64,000 nt of DNA from Acinetobacter bereziniae LMG 1003 = CIP 70.12 (lineage in GTDB: Bacteria > Pseudomonadota > Gammaproteobacteria > Pseudomonadales > Moraxellaceae): the NCBI RefSeq assembly GCF_000368925.1, contig NZ_KB849756.1, positions 881,429-945,428 of the forward strand, read 5' to 3'. A program made the position numbers and the translations under genes. Shown here piece by piece: positions 54,781 through 63,994 of the stretch. The notes below the pieces were generated by a model. That model made no database searches. It worked only from the letters and a program-made list of their open reading frames with translations, and was not told the origin of the DNA. Within the stretch, counting starts at the first letter, position 1, and every line of letters begins with the position of its first letter.

Positions 54781-56424
54781 ATGGACATGCCTAATTTAAA
54801 CACAACTCATCAATTCGATGTGATTATTGTGGGTAGTGGCGGTGCAGGCTTAAGTTTAGCCTTATCCTTACCTGAACATTTCAATATTGCTGTTTTAGCA
54901 AAATCTACATTGACAGATGCAAGCACTTATTATGCTCAAGGTGGTGTTGCTGCTGTGCTTGATGAAACTGATTCTATTCAACAGCATATTGATGACACTA
55001 TGATTGCAGGCGCGCATTTATGTGAGCTTGATGCAGTGAAGCATACTGTTGAAGGTGGACGACCTTCAGTCGATTTCCTGTTAAACCACGGTGTTCAGTT
55101 TACCTTAGATGAAGATGAGCAACTACACTTGACCCGTGAAGGTGGACATTCTCAAAGGCGTATCATTCATTCAGCTGATGCCACTGGGAAAGCGATTTCA
55201 ACCACCTTAGTTGAAAGAGCCTGTGAAAAGAAAAATATCGAAATTTTTGAAAACTACATTGCGATTGATTTAATCACTACACATAAGCTGGGGCACAAAC
55301 AACAACAGAACCGAGCAGTGGGTCTTTATGCTTTAGATGAAAGTAATGAAAAAGTACATACGTTTTTAGCCCCATTTACCGCACTTGCTTGTGGGGGCGC
55401 CATGAAAGCTTATTTGTACACCTCGAACCCTGATATTGCGACTGGTGATGGAATTGCCATGGCATATCGAGCAGGTTGTCGTGTTGCAAATATGGAATTT
55501 AATCAATTTCACCCAACCTGTTTATATCACCCTCAAGCACGCTCTTTCTTAATCACTGAAGCGATGCGAGGCGAAGGTGCGTATTTACGTCTCCCTGATG
55601 GCGAACGTTTCATGTTACGCTTTGACGAACGTGCTGAACTTGCTCCACGAGATATTGTCGCCCGTGCAATTGACTATGAAATCAAACGTCTAGGTATTCG
55701 GCATGTCTGGTTGGACATTAGCCATAAACCTAAAGAATTTGTCAAAGAGCACTTCCCTACCCTGTATGCTCGTCTCTTAGAGTTGGGAATTGATATTACC
55801 CAGGATATGATTCCAGTCGTACCAGCTGCACACTATACCTGTGGTGGTGTCGTTGTGGATGAAAACAGCCAAACAGACATTGCAGGTTTATATGCGATTG
55901 GCGAGACATCCTATACAGGTTTACATGGTGCAAACCGTATGGCAAGTAATTCTCTGCTGGAGTGCTTCGTATATGGCATGAGTGCGGCAAAAGATATTGA
56001 AGCCAAATTTGACCACCAATTTGAAAGCCCGAATGTTCCTGAATGGGATGCATCTCAGTCAACAAATCCAGATGAGGATGTGGTCATCTTACAAAACTGG
56101 GATGAACTGCGCCAAACCATGTGGAACTATGTTGGTATTGTTCGTACCACGAAACGTTTGCAACGTGCCTTACACCGTATTGAAATGCTTAAAAAAGAGA
56201 TTACTGAGTATTATCAAGACTACCATGTCAGTAAGAACTTGATTGAATTACGGAATCTGGTCATGGTTTCAGAAATGATCGTGCGCTGTGCGATGCAACG
56301 TAAAGAGTCACGAGGTCTACATTACACACTGGACTATCCAGAGCTTTCTAGCGAGTTAAGAAAAACCGTTTTGACCCCCCCTAACTTTACGGTCGAAACC
56401 CCTTTAGTGAATGCTGAAGTTTAA
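54781..56424 (+). CDS. nadB: L-aspartate oxidase
   Basis: A 547-residue flavoenzyme of quinolinate and NAD synthesis that oxidises aspartate to iminoaspartate. It has the FAD motif VGSGGAGLSLALSL, YAQGGVAAVLDETDS, TREGGHSQRRIIHSADATG and the catalytic arginine region EAMRGEGAYL. HYTCGGVVVDENSQTDIAGL and GLHGANRMASNSLLEC complete the family set. The C-terminal helical domain is intact. A second ATG two codons later is equally possible. Confidence 0.96.
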   Translation: MDMPNLNTTHQFDVIIVGSGGAGLSLALSLPEHFNIAVLAKSTLTDASTYYAQGGVAAVLDETDSIQQHIDDTMIAGAHLCELDAVKHTVEGGRPSVDFLLNHGVQFTLDEDEQLHLTREGGHSQRRIIHSADATGKAISTTLVERACEKKNIEIFENYIAIDLITTHKLGHKQQQNRAVGLYALDESNEKVHTFLAPFTALACGGAMKAYLYTSNPDIATGDGIAMAYRAGCRVANMEFNQFHPTCLYHPQARSFLITEAMRGEGAYLRLPDGERFMLRFDERAELAPRDIVARAIDYEIKRLGIRHVWLDISHKPKEFVKEHFPTLYARLLELGIDITQDMIPVVPAAHYTCGGVVVDENSQTDIAGLYAIGETSYTGLHGANRMASNSLLECFVYGMSAAKDIEAKFDHQFESPNVPEWDASQSTNPDEDVVILQNWDELRQTMWNYVGIVRTTKRLQRALHRIEMLKKEITEYYQDYHVSKNLIELRNLVMVSEMIVRCAMQRKESRGLHYTLDYPELSSELRKTVLTPPNFTVETPLVNAEV

Positions 56425-56436
56425 AGAGAACAATTA

Positions 56437-56472
56437 AATAGCCAGATGATTCTGGCTATTATTCATTTTTTG
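56437..56472 (+). terminator. Terminator after nadB
   Basis: The stem AATAGCCAG / CTGGCTATT (56437-56445 with 56452-56460) is followed by ATTCATTTTTT. It separates nadB from the convergent AraC-family gene. Confidence 0.85.
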
Positions 56473-56506
56473 CATAATAACGCACTTGGGTTTTATTGAT
56501 TATTTC

Positions 56507-57283
56507 TCATGATTGTCGCATATAACTTTTTGGCGATAGATGCATAATTTTCTTAAACATGACGATAAAAGAACTATCACTGTCATAGCCCAATTTCATT
56601 GCAACTTGATGGACTGAATCCCCATCAGTCAACCATTGCAGTGCCAAGACCACATGTAATTTTCGCCGCCATTGATTAATACTCATTCCAGTATTGTGAT
56701 GAAAAATCCGTGTCAAACTGCGTTCGCTCATACAGCAACGACTCGCCCATTCAGCCAAATTTAGATTTTGATCTGGTTGTTTTAATAAATCATGCGCGAT
56801 CTGTAACATACGCGAATCTTTTGGCATCGGTAAATAAAATATTGGGTGAGCAGTAGACTGTATTTCATCTAGCAAACAGTCCATTAAACGTCGATTGTTT
56901 TCTACAAATGATGTTTCAGAAAATGTTTCAACCCGTTCTAACATTGCATTCATTAAATGGGTCATTTGTAACATGGTACATGTGTGTGCTGAAAAATGCT
57001 GCAACACAGTATTAACAAATGCTACATAACCTGTTGAAATACCGTAACTACTGACTTTGTGTAAGGTATTTGATGGAATCCATAAGGCATGCTGTGCTGG
57101 AACTACCCAAATTCCTGATGGTGTTTCAACCGTAATCAATCCGCTTGTAGTTGCCAATAACTGACTTCGCTCATGTTGGTGAGAAGCAAGTTCCCAGTCT
57201 GGAACTTGCCGATCGATTTTTAATACAAATAAGGGCAAATTATGCTGATCCAATCGTGAATGGAAGGTTTCATTTTGCATCAT
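56507..57283 (-). CDS. AraC-family transcriptional regulator
   Basis: A 258-residue regulator with an N-terminal cupin-like sensor (VPDWELASHQHERSQL, then GIWVVPAQHALWIPSNTLHKV) and a C-terminal pair of helix-turn-helix motifs (LAEWASRCCMSERSLTRIFH and HQVAMKLGYDSDSSFIVMFKK, the latter cut here at the last residues). The start ATG touches the stop of the 131-residue gene before it, so the two are translated together. A Fur-like box precedes that pair. The target genes are not evident. Confidence 0.9.
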   Translation of the reverse strand: MMQNETFHSRLDQHNLPLFVLKIDRQVPDWELASHQHERSQLLATTSGLITVETPSGIWVVPAQHALWIPSNTLHKVSSYGISTGYVAFVNTVLQHFSAHTCTMLQMTHLMNAMLERVETFSETSFVENNRRLMDCLLDEIQSTAHPIFYLPMPKDSRMLQIAHDLLKQPDQNLNLAEWASRCCMSERSLTRIFHHNTGMSINQWRRKLHVVLALQWLTDGDSVHQVAMKLGYDSDSSFIVMFKKIMHLSPKSYMRQS

Positions 57284-57678
57284 TATTCGCCCATTTTTCT
57301 CCTGAGCACAGCATCAATTATTTTATTCGCTTGTTGATGATTATCGACAATAAACATCGGATAACCTGAGAACTTAATAAAATTATTGGCAAACTTTTGA
57401 GTTTCCAAGCGAATATCTGCATCTGGCTCAATATGGATAAATGCTTTAACGTATTGTGCCAAAATCTCACGTTTTGACTTTACCCAAGCAGCAACCTGTT
57501 TACGTGCCTCGTGATCCGCCTTTTGTGCAGGAAATGCGCCTTCACTGAGAAAGATAAATGTTTCTTTTCGGCTAAGTAATGATTCATATATGGCAATGGT
57601 TTCACTAACTGAAACGGCATCAGTGGGTCGGAAGCTCACAGGGATGATTGGAAAATTTTCTAAATTTTGGATAAACAT
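57283..57678 (-). CDS. Hypothetical protein (131 aa) co-transcribed with AraC regulator
   Basis: Not recognised. A soluble alpha/beta protein with SETIAIYESLLSRKETFIFLSEGAF near the N-terminus (shown as SETIAIYESLLSRKETFIF). AGGAG lies about seven bases before the ATG at 57678. A TTG five codons upstream is in frame but overlaps the ribosome-binding site. A Fur-like box lies 17 bases ahead of the start. Its stop overlaps the AraC start. A role in iron response is inferred only from the box. Confidence 0.65.
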   Translation of the reverse strand: MFIQNLENFPIIPVSFRPTDAVSVSETIAIYESLLSRKETFIFLSEGAFPAQKADHEARKQVAAWVKSKREILAQYVKAFIHIEPDADIRLETQKFANNFIKFSGYPMFIVDNHQQANKIIDAVLRRKMGE

Positions 57679-57694
57679 GGCATGGCTCCTCAAA

Positions 57695-57709
57695 TAAGAA
57701 TAATTATCA
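57695..57709 (-). promoter_or_regulatory. Fur-box-like operator
   Basis: On the minus strand the site reads TGATAAT-T-ATTCTTA. Against the 7-1-7 Fur motif TGATAAT-n-ATTATCA, the first half is perfect and the second matches five of seven. It lies 17 bases ahead of the 131-residue gene start, where bound Fur would block initiation. Confidence 0.55.
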
Positions 57710-57792
57710 TTTTATTGTGCCCACATGAATACACATTACCCAATTGAGCCAAAAAATAGGGTAATCCAGCCAAATTTTTATGAATTTTATCT

Positions 57793-58668
57793 TTATGGTT
57801 TTTTATAATAAATCTGATGTGCTGTATGAAAAGTTTGAGCATGTAAATTGACCAAATCCTCAAGCTTCTGATATCCACCTGCTAGCACAAACATCAGTGG
57901 AATCCCCTCCCGCTTTGCAAGATTAAATACGATTTCATCGCGTTTTTGAATTAATTCTGTACTCAACCACGCTGAACCGTAAGGATCTGCTTGATGGCAA
58001 TCCATGCCTGCTTGATAAATAATTATATCAGCCTTCCACTCATTGGCTCTTTGAAAAGCCTCATGTATCGCCATGGTATACTGCGCAAAACTTCCATGCT
58101 TCGTATGTACATGGCGACTTTCGGCACGTTCATAAGTTGGATAGCCAAATGCCAAACCATAAATGCTAAAATTATATAAATTTTCTAATCTTCGGGTAAA
58201 TTCGGCAGTTCCATCGCCACCATGCTGATCACAATCCAAAATAAAGATTCGTTTATTCGCAAAATGCTGCGCAATCAGTGCCAAGCCATTGAAGGTACAA
58301 TATGAACCGCCATAGTCATAATTGGCGTGATGAAAACCTTGTGCAATATTGGCTGCAATACCATGTTGAAAAGCCAGCTCTGTCGCCAGTATTTGCCCAC
58401 CATTGATGGACAAAACAGCATCACGTAATTGTTCATTCCATGGTTTAAAACCAGCAAAAGTTGCAAGTTTAGTCGGTTGTCCTGTTAAAAATGCCTCAAC
58501 ATATCTTGGGGAATGCAAGGCTTTTAAAATTTCTGGATCGATAGGTTGGGGTTCGTGAAATTTATAATGATTGAATTGTTGTAATTGCTCAGCAACTGCA
58601 ACAAGTTTTTCCATGCTATTGGTATGTGTTTGAGCAAAATAGCGCGATGAAAAACAAACATTTAACAT
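57793..58668 (-). CDS. Histone-deacetylase-family deacylase
   Basis: A 291-residue member of the HDAC/acetoin-utilisation fold. Metal and catalytic sites are recognisable: the paired histidines in GFHHANYDYGG, the Asp/His pair in LDCDQHGGDGT, and the second Asp in GMDCHQADPYG. FVLAGGYQK lies near the C-terminus. Relatives remove acetyl or other acyl groups from lysines or small amines. It starts four bases after the stop of the 329-residue unknown gene, so they form an operon. The substrate is unknown. Confidence 0.88.
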   Translation of the reverse strand: MLNVCFSSRYFAQTHTNSMEKLVAVAEQLQQFNHYKFHEPQPIDPEILKALHSPRYVEAFLTGQPTKLATFAGFKPWNEQLRDAVLSINGGQILATELAFQHGIAANIAQGFHHANYDYGGSYCTFNGLALIAQHFANKRIFILDCDQHGGDGTAEFTRRLENLYNFSIYGLAFGYPTYERAESRHVHTKHGSFAQYTMAIHEAFQRANEWKADIIIYQAGMDCHQADPYGSAWLSTELIQKRDEIVFNLAKREGIPLMFVLAGGYQKLEDLVNLHAQTFHTAHQIYYKKP

Positions 58669-58672
58669 AAAG

Positions 58673-59662
58673 TTATCCGAGACTAGCGACTCTCAATTGT
58701 GACAATGCAACGTCATTCAGCTGTTTAATTAAGGTTGTATCAGGACTAAATAATCCATTATTCACTTGTTGTTCAAAATGGGTGGTGAATGCTCTTTTTC
58801 GATTCTCAGGTGAGATCGCTAAAGTGGTCAATCGTAAAAACCAAAAACCCTGAATTTCTTTATATGGAATGATATAACCTTTGAATTCTTGATTAGGCAC
58901 TTTATTGTCAATTTGTTCAATATCATATTCTACCGAAAATAAAGAACCAACTGGAATGCGAATACCATTCATGATTAAAGGTTGTAAGTTGATACAGGAA
59001 TGATCATCCCCCATATTCATTTTTTCAATCAATAATGGGCGGTTTTGTTCATCGATAAAAATATTGATTGAACCTTGTCTCAGCATTGAACGGTGCGCGA
59101 TTTTCAGGAAAAAATTTTCAGCCATTGGACAAGAACCTACTTTAGGTTTTCCCGCTAATGTTTGGATTTCAACATAACCTGTTTTCTCGGCTGTTTTCGG
59201 TAAAATCACATCTTCCAGCATACAACAAATGATTTGGCTTTCTTCAAGTTCAGCCTGCTGAGATAATTTTCTTAAACTTGCTTGGGTTGTAACCTCTTGC
59301 TCAACAAGGACTCTAAAATCATCATTTTTTTGTTGCTGCGGGTCAGCGAGAAAGTTTTCAATTGAGCGGTTTTGATCTAGATTATGCCAATCCTCAATAT
59401 CAAAACCATAGATATTTTTTTGATCAATAATTTTCTTTAATCTTTTAAAGTCATAGTCTTGAAATATTTTTAAATCTGTCGCTTCAACGTTGTCACGAGG
59501 AAAATTAATATACTCAGCCAAGACTCGTGTTGCTTGTGTGTATCCACAACCTCGGCGTTCCGTCTGATGCGAATAGTGTTCATTTAACATCTCTGTCAAT
59601 TTATTTGATAAGGGAAAAACATGTTCCTTAAACAAACGAACGACTTCATGATCTGATGACAT
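58673..59662 (-). CDS. Hypothetical protein (329 aa), operon partner of the HDAC-like enzyme
   Basis: Not recognised. No signal peptide or membrane helix is seen; the protein looks soluble and mixed alpha/beta. Possible landmarks are ERRGCGYTQATRVLAEY near residue 36, ESQIICCMLEDVILPK near the middle, and the region GKPKVGSCPMAENFFLKIAH with conserved-looking cysteines. It is separated from the HDAC-like gene by four bases. The pairing suggests a shared substrate or pathway. Confidence 0.7.
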   Translation of the reverse strand: MSSDHEVVRLFKEHVFPLSNKLTEMLNEHYSHQTERRGCGYTQATRVLAEYINFPRDNVEATDLKIFQDYDFKRLKKIIDQKNIYGFDIEDWHNLDQNRSIENFLADPQQQKNDDFRVLVEQEVTTQASLRKLSQQAELEESQIICCMLEDVILPKTAEKTGYVEIQTLAGKPKVGSCPMAENFFLKIAHRSMLRQGSINIFIDEQNRPLLIEKMNMGDDHSCINLQPLIMNGIRIPVGSLFSVEYDIEQIDNKVPNQEFKGYIIPYKEIQGFWFLRLTTLAISPENRKRAFTTHFEQQVNNGLFSPDTTLIKQLNDVALSQLRVASLG

Positions 59663-59836
59663 ATTCTCTATTCCGTTTATAAAATGATTTAATTTTTAAA
59701 AATAAACTATTTATTATGAATAAATTAGCATTATCCCCGAGATAACTCAATATAGCATCTCAAAGCGAATTCCAGCTAGATTAAATGATATATTTCACCT
59801 AATAAATGAAGTATTTGTGCTTTTTATACACGTTGC

Positions 59837-60256
59837 TTATTTTTGTGGAGGAATTGAATATGTTCCAGTGACATGAGCAACAGGATCATCTGAATCTAAA
59901 GAGTAAATCCATACCTCACCGACAACTAGAGCTTTACCGACCTTCATTAATTTACAAACACCACGAATATCTACACCGCCAGTAGGCTTACGCAGAAAAT
60001 TGATATTCATATTGGTCGTTACAGCCAAGCCAATTAATCCGATTTCTCCTAAAATCGCCACATATAAGGCAAAATCAGCCAATGCCATCATGGTTGGACC
60101 TGATACTGTTCCACCTGGGCGAATGTCTTGATCACTGACATGCCAAACCAAAGAAGCACCTTTTTCAGTCACTTCTTCGATTTCACAACGCGCTAAGCTT
60201 GGTGAAAAAAATTGCTGTAAAAATTCAACGATTTCAGTTTTTGTACTTTTCATCAT
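59837..60256 (-). CDS. PaaI-family hotdog thioesterase
   Basis: A 139-residue hotdog-fold protein. The motif RPGGTVSGPTMMALADFALYVA is the PaaI/4HBT signature with the helix that carries the catalytic acid (GGTVSGPTMMALADFA). The strand NMNINFLRKPTGGVDIRG follows. It should hydrolyse an acyl-CoA; the substrate is unknown. It stands alone on the minus strand between the unknown gene and tmk. A second Met follows the first. Confidence 0.85.
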   Translation of the reverse strand: MMKSTKTEIVEFLQQFFSPSLARCEIEEVTEKGASLVWHVSDQDIRPGGTVSGPTMMALADFALYVAILGEIGLIGLAVTTNMNINFLRKPTGGVDIRGVCKLMKVGKALVVGEVWIYSLDSDDPVAHVTGTYSIPPQK

Positions 60257-60336
60257 TCACGTCTTTATATCCTTGACCTAAAACAATATAAAGACTTTTA
60301 AGATTGAAAACATCAGAATAAATGAATCAATTACAG

Positions 60337-60942
60337 TTATTTTAGGTAGCGCAAAGCTTCTGCAAAGACTTGCTCTGGTGTTTGAGTAGCATCTAAACGT
60401 TTCATTCTTTGCGCATCACGTAAATGAATTTCAGAAAAGCCACTACGTACAGACTCAAAGAACACCACTTTTTCTTGTTCAAAACGATCTAAAGCGCCAC
60501 GGGCTCGTGCACGATTCATCCCAAGTTCAATCGGTGCATCCAACCAAAAAGTAATATCTGGCATTTTAGAAACAAAATTTTGATTTAACAGTTGTAACTT
60601 TTCCCGACTTAAACCACGACCAGCGCATTGATAGGCAAAACTTGAATCGACAAAACGGTCGCATAATACAATTTTGCCTTGTGCCAATGCAGGTAATATC
60701 ACAGCTGCCAAATGTTGCGCGCGTGCTGCATACATCAACAATAACTCAGTATCATGGCTCATTTGCTCTTCATGATTTACAGACAGCAACAATGAACGGA
60801 TTTGCTCAGCTAAAGGTGTGCCACCAGGTTCACGCGTTAAAACAACTTGTTTACCTTGCTGTTGAAAATGTTCATACAATTTTTGGATGAGTGTGGTTTT
60901 TCCTACCCCTTCAGTTCCTTCAAAACTTATAAACATACTCAT
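60337..60942 (-). CDS. tmk: Thymidylate kinase
   Basis: A 201-residue kinase that phosphorylates dTMP to dTDP. The P-loop reads FEGTEGVGKTTL, followed by VVLTREPGGTPLAEQIR and LCDRFVDSSFAYQ with the catalytic Asp-Arg. The LID region contains RARARGALDRFEQE, as in the type II enzymes. Its start overlaps the mltG stop by four bases, in the order pabC-mltG-tmk common in gammaproteobacteria. Confidence 0.96.
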   Translation of the reverse strand: MSMFISFEGTEGVGKTTLIQKLYEHFQQQGKQVVLTREPGGTPLAEQIRSLLLSVNHEEQMSHDTELLLMYAARAQHLAAVILPALAQGKIVLCDRFVDSSFAYQCAGRGLSREKLQLLNQNFVSKMPDITFWLDAPIELGMNRARARGALDRFEQEKVVFFESVRSGFSEIHLRDAQRMKRLDATQTPEQVFAEALRYLK

Positions 60943-62006
60943 TCCTTAACTTTAGATCGCATAACTTCAATATATTGTTGTACCGCACGATTATGGTCAT
61001 TTAAATTTGAGCTAAATTTATGACCACCATTTCCTGTTGCAACAAAATAAATATTTTCAGAATCATCTGGATGCATTGTCGCTTCAATCGCTTTTTTACT
61101 TGGTAGCGCAATCGGCGTAGGCGGTAAACCATTTATCGTGTAGGTATTATAGGCGGTTGGCGTTCGCAAATCTTGTTTTGAAATCTTACCTGTATATTTA
61201 TCCCCCATACCATAAATTACGGTTGGATCCGTTTGTAAACGCATTCCCAATTTCAAACGGCGACAAAATACACCAGAAACTTGCCTAAGCTCACTGTCAA
61301 CACTGGTTTCTTTCTCTATGATCGATGCCATAATCAAGGCTTCATATTTTGTTTTATAAGGTAAGTTTGGTGCGCGTTTTTCCCAAGCATCATCTAAGAT
61401 TTTCATTTGACGCTGATACAAATCTGTCAAAATCTGCTTATCGGTAGCCCCTTTATCAAAAAAATACGTGTCTGGTGCAAACAATCCTTCTGGATGCTGA
61501 TAAGGAATACCCAATACTTTTAGCATCTCGGCACGAGGAAGCTGAATGACTGATTTTTCAATCAATGGATCTTTATTTAAAGATTGAATCAGTTGCTTTA
61601 CCGTTGTACCTTCAATGACCAAAAGTCGACTCATTTGAGCATTTTCAATATTTGACACCATTTCTAAAACTTGGCGTACACTCATGCCTTTGCTGACTTC
61701 ATAGACTCCAGCTTTCATGGTATCGTGAATGAAAATCTTACGATACAACTTTAAAATAATTGGAAAGTTGACTTTATCTTCTTTGGCTAAATCATCAATA
61801 AAACCTGTATAGGTTTCTCCATTTGTAATGGAAAGCTTTTGTTTCGCTCCAGAAACTGGGTAGCTTTTAAAAAGACTCATTTTTAAAATAATGCCAATGA
61901 TGACTAAAAAAACCACCACAAAAATTGCAATGCCTTTATAGATGTTAGTGCCTGCTTTGGCTTGAGTATTCTTTTTAGATTTGGGCTTAGATTTCGCTTT
62001 AGGCAT
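60939..62006 (-). CDS. mltG: Endolytic murein transglycosylase
   Basis: A 355-residue inner-membrane protein with a basic lysine-rich N-terminus and one helix (about residues 25-46), followed by a LysM-like and a YceG catalytic domain. Signatures are IMASIIEKETSVDSE with the catalytic Glu, MRLQTDPTVIYGMG, and RTPTAYNTYTINGLPPTPI, cut here after a few residues. It cuts glycan strands near the membrane and limits their length. It overlaps pabC by eight bases and tmk by four. Confidence 0.95.
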   Translation of the reverse strand: MPKAKSKPKSKKNTQAKAGTNIYKGIAIFVVVFLVIIGIILKMSLFKSYPVSGAKQKLSITNGETYTGFIDDLAKEDKVNFPIILKLYRKIFIHDTMKAGVYEVSKGMSVRQVLEMVSNIENAQMSRLLVIEGTTVKQLIQSLNKDPLIEKSVIQLPRAEMLKVLGIPYQHPEGLFAPDTYFFDKGATDKQILTDLYQRQMKILDDAWEKRAPNLPYKTKYEALIMASIIEKETSVDSELRQVSGVFCRRLKLGMRLQTDPTVIYGMGDKYTGKISKQDLRTPTAYNTYTINGLPPTPIALPSKKAIEATMHPDDSENIYFVATGNGGHKFSSNLNDHNRAVQQYIEVMRSKVKE

Positions 62007-62820
62007 GAGAATTAAACTGACTTAAATTTAAAGTGTTAAATAACTCAACACAAGGTTGAGTGTCTAAATTCAGATGATTCAATGTTGTCACCGCTTTCAT
62101 TGGACTTAATGCATTACAGAAAAATAAACTCTGAATATACTTAATTTCATCCATATCAATAAAACGTTGTTCACAGGAAACACCATCATGTTGCATTCGT
62201 GACAATATTTCAGCACGCATCACCCCATGCACACCATTATAGCGAAGTTCAGGGGTAATCCATGTATTGTTTATTTGAAAAAAGCAATTACTGCTGATCC
62301 CTTCGACAATTGAACCTTGTACATCGGTCACCAGTGCTTCTATCCAGCCATTTTGTTGTGCTTCTTTTTTTAGCATGACCTGTTCTAAACGATTCAATGT
62401 TTTCAAACCCACTAAATTGGGCATTAATAAACCAATCGCCTGATTTAAAACACCACTTTGAATAAATTCAGGTTGAAAATGACTGGTCGCTTTTGGGTAA
62501 AACATCAAATAAAAATCAGCATCATGATCAGGCATCGCATAACCACGATCCCCCTCACCTCGACTCAAAACAAGTTTGAGCGTCCCGTTTAAAATACTAA
62601 ATTGTTGCTTGAGTAACGCCAAGCTTTGATCCAAAAGCTCAAAATCAAATTTTAAGTAAAGCCGTTCAGCCGCCAATTTTATTCGTGCACGATGCAAAGA
62701 CTCCAGTTCAAAATTTCCTTGATGAAATCTGGCTGTAGTAAAGCAACCATCACCATAATGAAATGCTCGATCCAAAAGTGGAATAGAATCAATTTGTTGA
62801 GCATTTTTAAAACAGATCAT
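61999..62820 (-). CDS. pabC: Aminodeoxychorismate lyase
   Basis: A 273-residue fold-type IV PLP enzyme that turns 4-amino-4-deoxychorismate into p-aminobenzoate for folate. Visible are DRAFHYGDGCFTTARFHQG, the PLP Lys region GLKTLNRLEQVMLKKEA, and VTDVQGSIVEGISSNCFFQ. NGVHGVMRAEIL follows. The start (MICFKNAQQ) follows AGGAAATT; the extension to 62847 is rejected. It heads the pabC-mltG-tmk operon. Confidence 0.93.
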   Translation of the reverse strand: MICFKNAQQIDSIPLLDRAFHYGDGCFTTARFHQGNFELESLHRARIKLAAERLYLKFDFELLDQSLALLKQQFSILNGTLKLVLSRGEGDRGYAMPDHDADFYLMFYPKATSHFQPEFIQSGVLNQAIGLLMPNLVGLKTLNRLEQVMLKKEAQQNGWIEALVTDVQGSIVEGISSNCFFQINNTWITPELRYNGVHGVMRAEILSRMQHDGVSCEQRFIDMDEIKYIQSLFFCNALSPMKAVTTLNHLNLDTQPCVELFNTLNLSQFNSHA

Positions 62821-62882
62821 TACACAATTTCCTATGGCTTTACCCAATTACATTTTGAAACATACACAACATCTATTTCTCT

Positions 62883-62927
62883 TTTATTCATATAAAATTC
62901 GTTTTTTATTATTTTTTTATGAATAAA
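62883..62927 (+). promoter_or_regulatory. Inverted repeat in the sbp promoter region
   Basis: TTTATTCATA (62883-62892) and TATGAATAAA (62918-62927) are perfectly complementary, 25 bases apart, in the AT-rich region about 57 bases ahead of sbp. It could be an operator, possibly for a sulfur regulator such as CysB, but no match to a known site was made. Confidence 0.35.
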
Positions 62928-62983
62928 GACTCGCATTATGCTTACACCATCTTACCGAACTTCAGAAATAAATGGGGCAAAAA

Positions 62984-63994
62984 ATGCAGTTCTCTAAACT
63001 TAAATTTGCTGTAGCAGCAGCACTGATTTCAACCACATCTTTCAGCGTGGCAGCAAAAGATTTTTTAAACGTATCTTATGATCCAACACGAGAATTGTAC
63101 GATAACTTCAACAAACAATTCGCGACATTCTGGAAGTCTAAAACAGGGCAAGACATTCAGTTTAAACAATCTCATGGTGGTTCAGGTAAACAAGCACGAT
63201 CAGTGATTGATGGTTTACAGGCTGATGTGGTTACCCTTGCTTTAGCAGCAGATATTGATGCGATTGCACAAAGTACCAATTTATTGCCAAAAGACTGGCA
63301 AAAGAAATTTCCTCAGAACTCAACACCATATACATCTACTATCGTATTCTTGGTGCGTAAAGGTAATCCAAAAGGAATCAAAGACTGGGGTGATTTGGTT
63401 AAGCCGGGCGTAGAAATCGTTACGCCAAACCCGAAAACGTCGGGTGGTGCACGTTGGAACTATTTAGCAGCGTGGGCTTGGGCAAAGCATAAATATGGTT
63501 CAGATGCAAAAGCGCAAGATTTTGTTCGTCAAATTTATAAACAAACCAAAGTGCTTGACTCAGGTGCGCGCGGTGCAACAACCACATTTGCCGAACGTGG
63601 CATCGGTGATGTGTTATTGGCTTGGGAAAACGAAGCTTATCTGTCTACCCGTGAGCAGCCAGGTAAATTTGAGATCATCACCCCATCATTATCGATCTTG
63701 GCAGAACCACCAGTGGCGATCGTAGAAAAGAATGCTCAAAAAGACGGTAATTTAAATCTAGCGAAAGCTTATTTGAACTATCTGTATTCACCTGCGGGTC
63801 AGGAAATTGCAGCTAAAAACTTCTATCGTCCTCGTAATGCTGCGACATTGCAAAAATATGCAACCACATTCAAGCCATTGAAATTGGTGACAATTGATAA
63901 AGAGTTTGGCGGTTGGACAAAAGTTCAAAAACAACACTTTGACAACAATGGTGTATTTGATCAAATTGTTAAAGCCAATGCGAGCAGTAAATAA
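62984..63994 (+). CDS. sbp: Sulfate/thiosulfate-binding periplasmic protein
   Basis: A 336-residue ABC transporter solute receptor. The signal peptide ends SVAA-KDF. Family motifs are LNVSYDPTRELY, FKQSHGGSGKQARSVIDGL, ADVVTLALAADIDAI, TPNPKTSGGARWNYLAAW and the C-terminal FYRPRN. It captures sulfate or thiosulfate for a CysTWA transporter, expected beyond the window end. The second ATG, after GGGGC, is used; the first adds four residues before a normal signal peptide. Confidence 0.94.
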   Translation: MQFSKLKFAVAAALISTTSFSVAAKDFLNVSYDPTRELYDNFNKQFATFWKSKTGQDIQFKQSHGGSGKQARSVIDGLQADVVTLALAADIDAIAQSTNLLPKDWQKKFPQNSTPYTSTIVFLVRKGNPKGIKDWGDLVKPGVEIVTPNPKTSGGARWNYLAAWAWAKHKYGSDAKAQDFVRQIYKQTKVLDSGARGATTTFAERGIGDVLLAWENEAYLSTREQPGKFEIITPSLSILAEPPVAIVEKNAQKDGNLNLAKAYLNYLYSPAGQEIAAKNFYRPRNAATLQKYATTFKPLKLVTIDKEFGGWTKVQKQHFDNNGVFDQIVKANASSK

